From Rhizomucor pusillus (taxonomy: Eukaryota; Mucoromycota; Mucoromycetes; Mucorales; Lichtheimiaceae): a DNA stretch of 64,000 nt. Shown here one piece after another: positions 49,520 through 62,499 of the stretch. Position 1 is the first letter of the stretch; each line of letters begins with the position of its first letter. Location: contig FWWN02000651.1 of assembly GCA_900175165.2 (NCBI GenBank), positions 1-64,000 on the forward strand. The letters are read 5' to 3'. The notes beneath the pieces were generated by a model. It did not search any database. It saw only the letters and a program-made list of their open reading frames with translations, and had not been told where the DNA came from. The position numbers and the translations under genes are program-made.

Positions 49520-50273
49520 TTACATCTTCGAAGTGTTTGCGGAAAAAAGCAGCTGTTCATGCTCTTTGACAAATGCAATAGCACGCTGTGTTGAACAGCA
49601 AAGTGAGCATCAGAATTGCAGCTCCTTAATATCCATTGCTATTTTTGGTTACGAACGAACCTCTCTTCCTTCAGCTTTCTCGAAGAATTGCTCGAGGCGT
49701 TGTGCCATGACCAGGTCACCATGCACCTTGATTCTTCGAGCCATGTAAGCTTTGATACCCGTCAATCTTGGACGCCTCATGATTAGCAAACATTGATTAC
49801 TAGAATATATCTGAATCCACATACCCTCCTGTGATAAAATTGAGAACATCCGTATCCTCTATCCAGATCTTGACTACACGAGGTTTCCTTTTAGCCGCTT
49901 TGCGTGCCACTTGTTCATTGGACGTCACAAGAGGCTTGATATCATTTCCTTTGCATTGTCGTAAGGAGTTCCGCGTCAAAATTCTTGGTATTTTGTTCAC
50001 TCATTCACAGAGACATACCTTGGAAAAGAAGATACCTGCTCAGATATAGTGAGCAAAATTATCATTAGGTTGGAGCTGTGCTGGCAACGAAGGATGATTT
50101 ATATCTCCATACCATGCTGTCTTGGGCTTTCGACGTTTGGTGATATTCAAAACATATAGACCCTGTATATTGGGCCATAGCGATCGGTCAGCAGCAAGTT
50201 GCCGGTCAAGCTCGAGCATCATCAAGTCTGAAATGAGTTGAGAGCGTGTTTTATCGGCCATTCTTAAGGGCAT
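49520..50273 (-). CDS. SCP2-domain sterol-carrier-like protein
   Basis: Small lipid-binding protein of roughly 180-200 residues. Start taken as ATG 50273 (MPLRMADKTRSQLISDLMML) because a C/T-rich leader ends there; an in-frame upstream ATG at 50378 would add 35 residues. The SCP2 fold is visible in LYVLNITKRRKPKTAWYG, PRVVKIWIEDTDVLNFITGG and LTGIKAYMARRIKVHGDLVM, then AQRLEQFFEKAEG. The tail RAIAFVKEHEQLLFSANTSK (stop 49522-49520) follows a last intron from 49674. SCP2 domains bind sterols or acyl-CoA in peroxisomes or cytosol; no C-terminal SKL-type signal is seen. Exon joins in the middle (49980-50060) are not fully resolved. Confidence 0.8.
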
Positions 50274-51880
50274 TTTTGAAGAGGAAAACGAAAAAAGCCA
50301 GTTCGTATCATACGAGCAATCAGTTTGCTCTTTATGCAGCTTTGCGACTGTGTGCTTGGAAAATCTTTGCCGAACCATGTGAAAAGCCCACAGCGAGCTA
50401 AGTGGCTACCCTTTTCTGCTGCCTTCTCCCAATTAAATCTCTATGAGATGGGTCCATAAAATCTTGCTGGCTAGCAGATGATCTTCTTGTCGAATAAATG
50501 CCGCAAACGCGATAGGTAACTGGACTGCATCAAGGTATGTAGAAAAGTTTCCTCAAAGATCGATCTATAAGAGCAACTGTCTTTTTAAACAGATCTGTAC
50601 CGTACGTCTCAACTAAGTTCAACGGCCTGACTCAGTTTCCTCAAAGTCACAGGTACATACTGCAAACCAAGATACTTGATGGATAACTAACCCTCGCCGA
50701 TAACAGTTTATGAATCTAAATGCTGCTAATCATTCTAACCTCGTTTATCAAGGCTATTTGCAATCATCGCCGATCAGAAGTAAGTCAGAGAATAACTAGT
50801 TTTATGCAGAGAGCACACGGTCGCTTTTCGTATGATGCATGAATTCAGACGGCAGACAACTGTATGCGCTGTAGATTGTAGCTTTTTGTGGGCTCGGCCC
50901 TCTTGGGTTTTGCGAAGAGGACCCGTTGGGGTACATCTTCTCTGCCTTCCTTGTTTACACTGAGGAATGTACACCAGGCCGATCGAAAGCTAACAGAATA
51001 GTCTCTTGGTGGAGCCGCTCAGTCGAGTCGTAGCCAGAAACCCTCAGCGGCAGTTATCCCACAACTTCTGAGTGGGAGTAACTTTGTCGTGTCCGCGATC
51101 CTTTATTCGCTGGCTTCGCTAGAGACCTCTTTCATTACTGTCCGGTTTGAGCTGCCCTATGGACGTAATTATTTCCAAAAGCTGATTAGGAAAATGAAGT
51201 ATAATAGCAAAAAAGAATGGTCCGCATCATAAAGCCTTTTAGGACCACGGCCTCTTGATTTGCGCAATAGTTTGCTGGCTCCTGTTCAGACAGTGAGCAG
51301 TCGGGAAGGAGGAACGTGCAACCAGTCTCCTGGGAGTTCTGTTATGAGGTTCTATCGCACTGTTTCCAAAGCTAATGACTTGACTGTTTCCTGCTGGAGT
51401 CTGAATATTGGGATTATGGCGCGAAGTATATGGACTCTTCCCACCGCATGCTCTAGCAAGTACGAAACATGCGATCAGAGAGAAGATAAGGCGCTTTCTT
51501 TCGCTGCTCAGAGAATTGATGCACTTTACTCTCTACATACTTTTAAGGACTGTATATAATCTAAATGGTATGATTACGAGAACAACACCGTGAGCAGCAG
51601 TACGTACTTCTGAAATATTTGTCATTACGCGACACTATATAAACGAAACTGCCTTTAAAAGAACAAATGGCTCCTCCTTAGTAGGTCGCTGCGTCTGGTA
51701 GACACAAATACTCTGCAACACCCTGAAAGGTCTTCATCGTGATACACGGCCAGCTAAGAATTTCAATGTCAGGAAGCTCCCCATCCCTGCAGGAAAACAG
51801 TATACTTCGGTACTTCAACCTCTGTGGCGCCCTGCATCAAGAGATATCGTTCTTCAACTTTCAGCACTTGATTTGCAATT
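50274..51880. other. intergenic, no gene seen
   Basis: 1.6 kb between divergent genes (SCP2 minus, DUF2009 plus). Short open frames (50774-50974 -, 51260-51559 +) have no domain, no adjacent exons and no consistent composition. Confidence 0.55.
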
Positions 51881-54505
51881 ATGCCGTCTAGCTCGGACAA
51901 CAAGCAAAAGTATCAGCTTGGAGATATTTTGTCTGACAACATCTCCATTATGGAGACAGACGATGTGTCTGAGGAATCCGTATCTCTGGAGGATCAAGAG
52001 GCAAAAGAAGGTTTCTGCGTCGAATGCAAAGATCAGGATGTACGTTACTGTTCGTTGACTTAGCACGGCGATAGCAGTCAGGCGATGGCCCGAGTAAATT
52101 AGACGATCGTGCGATTTATTGGGTTTTCACAAAAGAACCAGGAGCAACTTATGATCACTTGCGTTAGGCCGTTCTTTTCTGCGAGGAGTGCAGTGAACCG
52201 TTCTGTGAAGTGTGCTTTGGTATGCATTTATAGAAACAAGTAAATGCATGAAAAGCTGGACTTATTGAATCCGTTAGGCATGATCCACAGAACTGGAAAA
52301 CGCTCAAAGCATCACAGTAAAAGCTATTCAGCAAATGTCGCTCGAGAGACTGATGAAATGGACGAAAACGCTGATACATTGATTGAGAAGGACGAGGTAA
52401 TTCTAACTAAACCATAATGAACGGCTATGCGGATCCTGCAATGCTGACATGTAATCCAATTTCTCGATTCTTGTAGCACAATGTTATCAAGCCAGATATA
52501 AAACCCATTCCTTCAAAAGCTGGTGTAGACTTCAGTTTAAGTCAATGGATGGAAGAACGGTTTGTACAGTATGAAAAGGCAGGGAAATCAGTATGCTTAC
52601 AAAGTAAATTATGCAGAGCTAAGTATATACCGCTGCGTTTGCATTTGGAAGAAAGAAAATATTTGCGATTGTAAGTCAAGATTTTCTGTTAGCAAATAGT
52701 TTTATCAACGCATTATTATAGACTGGAGGCGGCCTTGAATGTAACAGAATACACCGGTAAGTCGAAAGCTTCAATTTTCAAGCATAAGCGCTGATGTTTG
52801 AAATGATTAGATCATATCGATAATGAATCGCACACCAGTAAAACAAAGCGCATTGTTAACCAGATCAAGGAGCTTTGCGCAGTGCTTACAGGGCTCGTCC
52901 TGGCATGCGATTACAAGCGAGGACAGGAGCTTTTCTCGGACCGTAACTTTGACGAAAACGAGGATTTTTTCCAGACGATTTTTGAAATCGGACGCAGGTA
53001 TAGAGACTTGCTCGCAATGTTTGATAAACTTTTCCTGACAATAGACTGGATAGACACAAAATTATGAATCCAGAGAAGATGAGATCTGCTTACGGCAAAC
53101 TCATGTATATGCTCTCGGTACGTGCACATAATACAAATTGAATATGGAAGGGTTTTGCTGATGAAACATGATAGGACTCGATGATTCCAGATGTCCAGGA
53201 AATGTTGGGATTTAACTGTGTGATTCCCATTAAAACTGTATATAGTTTTCTAAGCGAGAGAAGAGGGCTTGGCGTGCTGCAAGATGAATTATGTCTGGTT
53301 GCTACACGAGAGATTATCCCAGATGGCAAATCGAGATCACAGATCCAGACGGAAATTAAACGAAAGGAGAAAGCCATTGAACAATTAAGTCGGAAGTATC
53401 AATCCAGAATACTACCGGCGGACGACATTAGACACTGTCTCTACAGCATCGGCGACAACAATGCTTATCTACGCGAGAACAGGTAAACATAGAGCAGTAA
53501 TCTGTTTCGATCTCATACTAAAGCATAATACACAGAGATCCATGTGAAAAGATGCTCCGTTACTTGGAGCGTTACTTCCATCCGACAGAATTTGAACCAG
53601 AATACTGCTTGTCTATAGCGGCCGGTGCGGATGGACACAGATTGAGTCACGATCACGAGACGCAGTATATATATGTGAACCAAACGCTCAAGCTTTGGCG
53701 GGAGATTCTAAACGAAATGTTTAAACTATGGACCTTGGCGGATCAAGATATGCTGAGCGCTAGCAACCCATATCGCTTGTCACAAACCGGCCAAGGACTC
53801 CACCGTATACAACCGTGTCCTGCTGTATCTAGAGAGATGCATCGTACATTATATAAAGCACAAAAGAAAGCAGGCACATGGATTGGCAGCAGCGTCATCC
53901 ACCTGGGTGATAAGAACGTACCTAATGCTTTAATGTTTATAGACAAAGTAAGTACTATGGCTTGTTTGGTTTCGATATCCTTTCGAGATTAAATCGTTGT
54001 CCTTTTACAGTACAACCAAGTTTCTCGCATTCTAAACCCAATCTGCCTAACTCTGGATAAGTTGGAGGAGCTGTCAAAACAAGAAGGTATCAAGAGATAT
54101 TTAGACAAGAAGTTTGGTGGGATAGATCAATGCAAAAAGGCAATCTTGGGTAAGTTAGCAATAATATCGCAAACGTTTAACAGCATTTCTTATCGTGAGT
54201 ACATAGCTGATTTCTTCCGCGGTGCTTTTGATGGCTCCGGAGCTGATAACTTCTACGACGCTGGCAGTTGTATTGATGGTCGTTTGACTTCTGCGTGGAA
54301 CTGTGAGTAGAGAAGCGTTACTCCTTACAAAGACAAAAGTTTCTCCTTACATCGATCATTTTAGGGTGTTCCCAAATTGAGCAGAAACCGTATTTCCCGG
54401 TATTCCTCTTGACAGTAAGTTCTGCCCTTGAGTTGTATTTAGATAACTAACTAACAAGCCATCTTGTAGGGTTTCGTTGGATTTGATGGCGGAGGATGGA
54501 ATTAG
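51881..54505 (+). CDS. B-box zinc finger / DUF2009 (UPF0652) protein
   Basis: About 700 residues in about twelve exons. An acidic N-terminus (MPSSSDNKQKYQLGDIL) leads to a B-box-type zinc finger, CVECKDQDAVLFCEECSEPF and CEVCFGMIHRTGKRSKHH. The long DUF2009 domain follows: YKIMNPEKMRSAYGKLMYML, MLGFNCVIPIKTVYSFLSER, LVATREIIPDGKSRSQIQTE, RHCLYSIGDNNAYLRENRDP, ADQDMLSASNPYRLSQTGQG, AGTWIGSSVIHLGDKNVPNA, FRGAFDGSGADNFYDAGSCI, DGRLTSAWNWCSQIEQKPYF and the end FLLTGFVGFDGGGWN. The family is conserved across fungi, plants and protists, but its molecular role is not established. The match covers the whole domain. Confidence 0.92.
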
Positions 54506-55722
54506 AATGTTCTTTTTGAAAGAAAAGATAATGCTCTTTTGCTCCGCAAACAAACTTCGTGTTTAAAACGATTGACATGACTGTGCGGATGCATAATAAA
54601 GGGAGAATGTTCCGGGCTCAGAGTGTATGACAGCGTTCACCGGGGCATTGTCAGGAGGATGTATAGCACGTGCAATCAATGTTCGTAGAGCACATTGCAA
54701 AATCGCGATAACTATATAAGATTCTAAACTCTATGCAAGTCAGCGACACTTCAACAAAGGCTGAATGAACGGGGAAAATTAACTATGCCTAAACATCAAT
54801 TGCATACCGATGACAGCTATGGCAAACAAGCAAGGATTTGCCTTCTCCGTGCTACCGGTGACACGATTTTATTTGATTTGTTTGGATGGCAATATATAGG
54901 ATCTGCACGGAGAACCGGGGCAGTGGGTTCGATCCCCCTTTTTATCGCGAAGTAATGAGAAACAGAAGAACCGAGAGAAATAGATGAGAAGCCTATAAAG
55001 GGACGACATGGATGTTCGGAACAGTGCTACGCTTGGCTCATCCGTTCTCTCCGACGAATGCGAGCACAAACTTGCCCTTCTCCTCCTACATTTGACTCCT
55101 GCAAGAGGATGATTCCCCCTGTGTTTCTTTTTTAAAACATACGCGCTTACCGAAACAGAGAAAGATGCTGTACTCCTCACTTGCTAAGTCAATGGGACAC
55201 AGCAAATATGCATTTAAGGCAACTGGCTTTCTAGCTATACGTTCGGAGAGGAAGCCACCATAAGGGGAGCGCGTTAGGGTGGGATGCGTATTCTGCGAAG
55301 AACAGAAGGGGAGGCGTTCCTACAGCTAGAGTAGAGGAAGGAGAAAGGCAGGTGCCATATTTTTTCCTTTGAAAGGTTCTCTTCCGTGAACGTAATGCTA
55401 TACTGTGCATGAGTGCGTGTAGGCCGGTTGGTGCGTGCGTGCATGTGTAAGGTTTGTGTTAATGGCGTGTATGTTGGCATTTGACATCGATCTATCTTTA
55501 AACAAACGTCAGTAACTCCTTTTTTGCGCGAGACATTGTAACTATATAATTATTATCGACCTCTCTTTCTCTCTCTTTTCTCCCCATCCCTTTCCGTTGT
55601 TTTTTTGTCTTTCCTGTTGTCTCCAAACAAGATTTCCAATAAATTGGTAATCACTGCTTTCGGGATATTCCATAATTTGCCACTGACAAGTTCCTCATTC
55701 GTCTTACTTTCATTGCAGATCA
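54506..55722. other. intergenic, no gene seen
   Basis: 1.2 kb. The minus-strand frames at 54869-55180 and 55553-55753 are antisense to polypyrimidine tracts (Lys/Arg/Glu-rich products) and are rejected. The last 200 bp form a T/C-rich leader for the CP2 gene. Confidence 0.6.
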
Positions 55723-57752
55723 ATGTTCGTCGTACCTTATCCCAGCATATCATGCACAGAGGGGTAAACTGTCTTTAGTTACTGTATCTACCCGCGATAT
55801 TATATTGACTAGTCTGTCTGTAGATCATCGCCACCCCATGCACCGCACGAGCAACAGCATCCAGATAATGGAGACCCCTTATTCAGAAGATCTATGAGTG
55901 GTATCCCATACTCAGTTGTTCCCAGCGTCGCATTGCCACCGCTGCCATCTTTTACAACAGCACTTGATCCTATCATATCATCTCAGCCGTACCAAACGAT
56001 TGATGCGCTGTCATCTGTCAGCAGTACTGATGGCAGCGATATTTACTCACCCACTTCACCTCCAAAGATCAATCCTTTTCCAAGTACACATTCCTCAACT
56101 CCTGAGGCAAACAAATCGTCAAATGGGTAAGTTTCCGATCGTCATGGGTTTGTACTACCCATGCGTACAAATCAGACTTAGCAATTTTTGGTATATGCCA
56201 GTTCTCGTTTGGAAATTATCTTAAATGGTGAGTTAAAAAAGCAAAACCAAGATATCCTTTGCATTGTGTAATGCAAGATGGCGTTTTTTCTGATCGCAAT
56301 GGATCTCTAGCTGCCCCAGCAATGCTAAACTCGTCGCAAGAACCTCCGCTTGCATATCTCAATAAAGGTATATACACACAGAGAAGCAAATGCTGGTACA
56401 CCAAAATGTTCGGCCAAACAACCTAATATACCTTAATATCTTTATCTTATGATAGGTCAATCTTATAACATTCAGATCCAAGACAGGAGCAAGACCGATG
56501 GCAAGATTTCCACAACACTCCTCATCATGTTTCACGAAGAAGCGCATCGAGCCGTTGCGAGCAATTACTGGAGTTTCTGGCAGAGCCAGCAGAAAGATCC
56601 TCAGCAGGCCCGGGCTGTGGACATTGATGTACATCGCTGCAATGGTGTACAAAATATCACATGGTCTGCATTTGATCGCATAAGCTTTGAATGGGATGGG
56701 AAACGCGGCGCAAACATTACTGTGAGGTTCAATTGCTTATCAACCGACTTCTCCCGCATCAAGGGTGTCAAAGGAATTCCTCTACGACTATGCATGGAGA
56801 GCAAGATGCAGGATATGATAGAAGGAGTGTATTGCCGGATCAAATTGTTCAGGGACAAGGTGAGCTGCATATGTTGTCCAACATCGATTAGGCCATGTTT
56901 GAATGATGTGTTTGTAGGGTGCCGAACGTAAAAACAAGGACGATGCTCGACATATTGAGCGGCGACTTGCAAAGATCAACAGCACTAAAGACAACCATCC
57001 GCTTTGGCTTGCATATAACCGCACACAGACTTACACTGTATTCACTGCATTGGTTGAAACTAGCAGCGATAGTGCAAATTCTACCACTAACTCTCCACCG
57101 CAAAGTTGTCCCTCTTCCTTCTCTCCGCCTCCATCTTCCTCTCCTTGTACCTCTACAGCTAGTACTTTATCCTTGTACCAAACCACAGCCCCTTTCCCTT
57201 CTACTCCAGCTTCTGCATCCTTAATTTCCTGCTGTCCCATGACTGACACCGTTCCCACACACTGCTCTGGAGTTAAGCGCTCTCGTGCCTCGTCTTCACC
57301 ATCAACATCACTGTCATTCACAACTGAAACTTCCTTCCACTCGCAGCGGCTTCCTTTCAAAGTAATCGGTCTTGATCCATCCTACATCCCAAACCGTAAA
57401 AGACGGATTGCAAGTAAGCATTTACAAATATTTCCATCTTTTTGCAAATATTCTTATTAACTTTTGTTTATAAGAATTGCGTCTGTTTATTCGGTTAGCC
57501 TCGGATGGGGACTTGCATCATGCTGTATATCTTGAGCACCTGACGGTGCAAGACCTCGTTGATAAGGTGACCACCAAGTTGAATCTCGTGGGTACTGTTA
57601 AACAAACAGTGCGTCACATCGTCCGGGATGTCAAGACCATTTCTTTACTGGTGGATGATGAAGTAGTTCAGCATATTCCAGACGAACAAATCATTCAAGT
57701 GGAAACAATCGCAGAACAAGATAGCTCATTGACACTTGTTCTCAGATACTGA
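55723..57752 (+). CDS. Grainyhead/CP2-family transcription factor
   Basis: Sequence-specific DNA-binding protein of about 550 residues. Proposed first exons: 55723-55763 (MFVVPYPSISCTEG), 55824-56126, the 26-bp exon 56202-56227 and one from 56278. The Ser/Pro-rich N-terminus includes MSGIPYSVVPSVALPPLPSF. The CP2 immunoglobulin-like DNA-binding domain reads PPLAYLNKGQSYNIQIQDRS, SNYWSFWQSQQKDPQQARAV, DIDVHRCNGVQNITWSAFDR, ISFEWDGKRGANITVRFNCL and STDFSRIKGVKGIPLRLCME. The C-terminal ubiquitin-like dimerisation domain reads LRLFIRLASDGDLHHAVYLE, LTVQDLVDKVTTKLNL and LVDDEVVQHIPDEQIIQVET. Fungal CP2 proteins are linked to cell-wall and spore-separation genes (Neurospora grhl). The start exon is inferred and could lie further upstream. 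Confidence 0.92.
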
Positions 57753-57880
57753 CACTTTTTATCGCTAATCAAATAAACAAGTAGCTTATTCGCTGTCTAT
57801 GCTCCTTACTTCTTTATATTCAGAATTTTATGTATTCAAAGATTATATTGACAGAGATTGTAACATTTCAGATTTACATT

Positions 57881-60860
57881 TTACTGGACTCTACATTCGA
57901 TCGGCAGATCATCATCTTCTTCGTCACTTCTGCTAAGTAATTCACCTAACGTTGCAAGTCGTTGACGATTTTGTAGTCGGTGCGAAATTGCCTCGATCAT
58001 GCTTCGTGTGATGTACATGCTATGATCAATCGTGCTACGATTGTGTTCCCTGTTACGCTCCACAATCTCATCGACCTCGTACATATGTGAGGATTCTGAG
58101 TAAGAAGAATCTGCATATGGTTGTCTCAGCCGTGAAGTCGTGATGTGAGATGAGCAAGGCGAGAATATCTTTACAGTGTCGTCGATACCAGATACAGCCA
58201 TTACAGGTATAAAAGGATGACCCTTTGAGCATCCATGATTAGTACCAACAGACAATACATTGGAAAACCTTTTGCCGGCAAATCATACCTGAATCACGTT
58301 CACAGTATCTTCATCGCCGTGAAGAACTTGCACGATCTTTCTTGTCTTTTTATCCCATACAAAAAATAAGCCATCATCGCTTCCGGACACAATATACTTG
58401 TCATTTGGACCATAGAAGTTCACGTCTTTCACAGTCTAATCGACGTAATCAGTCATGGGATTACTGCCTAACACTCCTTTCGTATTGATGGAAACTTACT
58501 CGGCTGTTACAATGCCCAACATATTTTGCGCGATGTGCTACTATATCAGTATCACTTTCCAAACCGGCTCTGTCGTTAAGCTGTTCCCTCGCTAAAGACA
58601 ATGACTCGTCGTCTTCATCTTCATCATTGTCGCTGCTGCTTTCGTCGCTGCTCGAAATATCCATTGCATTTCCAAATGCCCTATTTTCGTCTTCTTCATC
58701 CGCTTCCTCTTCCTCTTCCTGTTCTTCTCCTTCCTCTGTGTAATCCTGTTCGCTAGCTGACGACGAAGATGGGCTAATTTGTGCACGAATAGTCTCATTG
58801 TCAAGAAGTATATCCTCGTCATGATAATCACAGGCACCGCTGGCTCCAATATCATGACCATGAATTTCTTGAGTCGAAGATTCAGAAATGCCTGCAGCAG
58901 CTTGCGAAGACATTGGCTCGTCGCTATTATCGCTGTGTACATACATTTCATCGAGCCATTTCCATCGGCAGTTTGAAGAGCTTTCCGCCTCAGCTTCGGC
59001 TCCTTCCTGCTGCTCGGGGCCTTCTCTGTAACCTTCTCGCACCAATGCTGCATTGATATCTTTCTGTAGATCGTCGAATCTTCTGAGCCAATCACTTCGT
59101 GATCGATTGCTACTGCTTGAAGCATTACTCCGGCTCTCCTCATACATTCTCGCTGCATTCTGGATATAATCTTCTGCCATCTCCAGCCATTCTTCTCTGT
59201 CTTCAAATCCATTTGTGTGCTCTGCACCGCTTGCAATCCAGAGACCACAACCAAGAGTCCATTGCCCTTGCCAAGTTTTCGGCGCCTCTCGCTTAGCTTC
59301 GAGTATCAGTTGTCTAGAAGATGCTAATTCTTCATCTGCATAGTATTCATCGTGAGGGCCACGATAACTTCGTGGCCGTTCATACAACCGTCGCAAATGA
59401 ACAGCTGCGAGCAGACAGTTTACCCACACGTTTTGGATTGGATCATCTTCTTGACCAGACGCGCGTAGATTATTGAGCTGATCCATGCACGTATCCAGAT
59501 GCGCTTCCCGGAACGAACGTATAATTGCATCCATGTTCGAAGTCTGTTCTTGGTTGCTGAACCGTTGTTTGGACATTTTGCTCGATGCTCGAAATGTTCG
59601 TTCAGACGGAGACGGCGTGATAGGAGGATCATGCATGTTGAAAAGGTACACGGCATCAGATGACCAGCTACCAATAAGCTAGACAAGATGTCGGTCATAC
59701 ATGTTGTAACAAATCCTGCATATCGGCAACTTACCTCTTGGCTATTTGCATCACTAAATTTGCAGGCAGTGATGTGTTTGTTTCTACGTCGGCGACGATC
59801 GTTTCCTGAGGTGAATCGCTTGACGCATCTGCTGGTCGCCGCCCAGTTTGTACGTTTGCCCGCCCCTCTTCCACCACGGCCAATCATCCGTCTGTCATGC
59901 AAGTATACGAAATCATCCATTCCTGCGATTATAAAGTATTGCGGCTGCAACTTATTGAGTGAGAGCGAGTTGATATCGATACCGTAATCGCCGTAATCAA
60001 GTAGCGGTGATGGACATCCTTCGCGTATATTTGGATCCCGAGGCTGAGGATACTGCCGCGCAGGTCTTCGAACACTTGTCAAGAATGACCGGACAGAATG
60101 TGGGGAACAAATGTGCGGCGTCCGCAGATCAAAATGGCGAACAGTGCCTAAAAAAGGAGAATAACAATGAGCAAATATATTCAGCTGATACAATCTGTAA
60201 TGCATTTTCTACCATCTTCCGAGCAAGTCATGAACTCGTGCGGATTGTTCTCCAGAGCAATGCGTTTCACACGGTCGCTGTGACAAGTGTACACCTGCCG
60301 AAGATCCCCGGTTCCAGCTTCGCTTACGTCGAATATCCTAATCTCAGAGTCGCCTGCCGCTGACACAACCACGCTATCCGACGTATACGGCAGAAACTTT
60401 GCAGAGAATATATTCTGGGTATGACCTGCAAACAATAAATGTTGTTTACTGCAATCATGCCAAGATTTTTCAAGAACGATGATATATACCTGTATCAATT
60501 GTGTATCCAAGTTTGTAATCCTGCCATGGTAGCCAAACGCAGAGGGTGGTATCGTCCGAGCCAGAAAGAAGCTTGTCGCCCCCTTGGGACCAACTGCTTC
60601 ACATAAGAAGACATTTGTCATATGTGCAAAACTTATGACTTACAAGAGCGTATTCACACAGCCATGGTGACCATGCAATTCCTTCTCGAGTGTCATTCGA
60701 GCCAAGACACTCTCATCGTTGTAGATCGATTGGGCTAGGTTGGTCCGTAAATCTAAGCTGATCTATCTTATCTGCTGCAATGGGGAAAGAGCTTACTAAA
60801 GAACTTCTTCGATACGCCTTTGCGTCTGTCCTTGAGCCGCTTTTGGATGTCTATAGACAT
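57881..60860 (-). CDS. DCAF6/Iqw1-like WD40 protein
   Basis: WD40 protein of the DDB1-CUL4 associated factor group, a probable substrate receptor for a CUL4 ubiquitin ligase. Starts MSIDIQKRLKDRRKGVSKKF (ATG 60860), then WD repeats MTLEKELHGHHGCVNTLSWS, GGDKLLSGSDDT, GHTQNIFSAKFLPYTSDSVV, HSDRVKRIALENNPHEFMTC and TVRHFDLRTPHIC. A helical/TPR-like insert follows (NLRASGQEDDPIQNVWVNCL, WTLGCGLWIASGAEHTNGFE), with a very acidic Glu/Asp-Ser segment (58600-58780). The last blades read VNFYGPNDKYIVSGSDDGLF, FVWDKKTRKIVQVLHGDEDT and GHPFIPVMAVSGIDDTVKIF; the final one is typical of DCAF6/Iqw1. Its start codon is only 155 bp from the divergent tyrosine-rich gene. Convergent with CP2 (stops 128 bp apart). 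Confidence 0.88.
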
Positions 60861-61014
60861 TGAGTAAACTGTGTCATGCAACTCACTCCCGTGCTCTCCG
60901 AATTCTTGTTGGAGCTCAGCGTCTTGTTACACAAGTGCCGTCGATGGCAGCAAGATTTGCGAAAACACACCTCTTCCTTCTTTTTTCTCTTTTCTTCTGC
61001 TCCTTCAACTCTCT

Positions 61015-61387
61015 ATGGGAAATCATCTTAGCTATCCTTATGATCCGTACTGGGCATACGAAATGGATCCGTCCTACTATGGGTATGATCCCGATTACAT
61101 GGTATGTTCTCTTTGCTTGGGAATATTAACGGTGCCGCTGTCGCTCCGTCTTCCCCTACGAGCTGATCATGTAACTTGCTTATGTTTGACAGTGGCGATT
61201 ACGAAATCGAGGACTATTTGCAAGCAGGTACTATTATCCATACCCGTACACGACTGCGCCAATAATGTACAGCAGCTACTACGACTATTACCCATCATCT
61301 TTATACTACCCGCAATATCAAACAATGCCCTATTACGGTGGTCTTCCTCTATACCAGCAGCAATATTATCCTCGTGCTTATTTGTAG
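61015..61387 (+). CDS. tyrosine-rich small protein, potential N-myristoylation
   Basis: Two short exons, 61015-61101 and 61193-61387, joined by a GT-AG intron (gtatgt...gacag), give 93 residues. About one third are Tyr: YPYDPYWAYEMDPSYYGYDP, a basic patch WRLRNRGLFASR, then YYYPYPYTTAPIMYSSYYDY and YQQQYYPRAYL before the stop. The N-terminus MGNHLS fits the N-myristoylation pattern (Gly2, Ser6). The frame is continuous across the splice and the composition is strongly non-random on one strand only. A C/T-rich leader precedes the ATG. No known family; low-complexity Tyr-rich sequences can form condensates or cross-linked wall material, but the function here is unknown. Confidence 0.7.
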
Positions 61388-62499
61388 TATACTCATTTGT
61401 CTGCATGCTTGCTTCTTTTCCTTGTTTGTACGTACATACAAAAATATGGCTGGATAAATAAAATGATGATAAGAAACAAGAGAAAATGGAAAGAAAAAAG
61501 GTGGCGCTGTAAACAAACAAAACCTTCAAGTGGTTACGAATCCGGCTCAGTGTTGTGTAAATTTGGCGTTTCCAACGACCAAGTTGTATTTGATATGGCT
61601 TCTTTCTAGTTTATTGACAGATTAATCGAAAGAATTGGCTGATATCGATTGGAATGAGCTTGCTGCAACAAAATTGTCAATGAGCCACTATCGATCCGAT
61701 CTTCGAACAAGGACGAATGGGAGTAAGACTATATATGGCTATTAGATTAAACTATCTACACGCATGAACTCCAAATGAATCAATCGCAGTCAACGATCAT
61801 CGTTAACAAGGTATGGCTGATACAATGTGCATGGCTAGAAGGGTGGTCCGCTTGCTCGATCTGATCCAGAGCTGAAAGCTTCCTGATGACAATAATGCAA
61901 ACAATAAAGCCATTAACCTGAATGGATATAGAAGCTTGGAGTACATGGCTTCCTTAAATCATGGCATTTAAAATGCGAAAGCTGCATTTTTTGCTGTGAC
62001 TTACTGTATCTCCCAGCTACGAATCTTCACTCGGGTAGTTCTAACATGTCTAGGGTCAAGTATTGCATTGTCTGTAGCTTACAGCCCATCTAATAACTCT
62101 GGAAAACTCCGTCCTGACCTCTTGTTAGAGCCTGCGGTTGGGAGTTGGAGTCCCCTCTGGTCTCCATGTATAGAAGGAGAATTCGTCGAATTTGTATAGC
62201 GGCGTTGATATCTCGATTAAAGTTCTTAGGAGCGTGATCCTACTTGGAGTTAGTCACCATCGGTGCATGCACTAACATTTCATATGCTTACTGCTCGGCC
62301 TTCTTGGTGGTTGGGGCATACTTTTAGGCCATGCACTTCTTGACCTTTGAATGTATGAGATTGGAGCTCTTTTCACAGGTGCAAGGAAAGGCTTACCCGA
62401 TAGTACCAGTTTGTATTCGGACATTTACTCGATGGATGCATCAGCTAACCATCCTCGTCTTTGCACGAAAGCCTTTCCTTCCTCTCCCACTGTTCGCCG
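61388..62499. other. gene-poor stretch
   Basis: No supported gene. Scattered open frames (61996-62199 +, 62331-62591 +) have no domain and overlap the antisense of the Fanzor-like scrap at their right end. Confidence 0.55.

Noticed and set aside
54900..54960. B-box-like gggttcgatccccc suggesting a tRNA
   Set aside because: No complementary acceptor stem or A box at the right distance.
55553..55753. Minus-strand ORF rich in Lys/Arg/Glu
   Set aside because: It is the antisense of the polypyrimidine leader and first exon of the CP2 gene.
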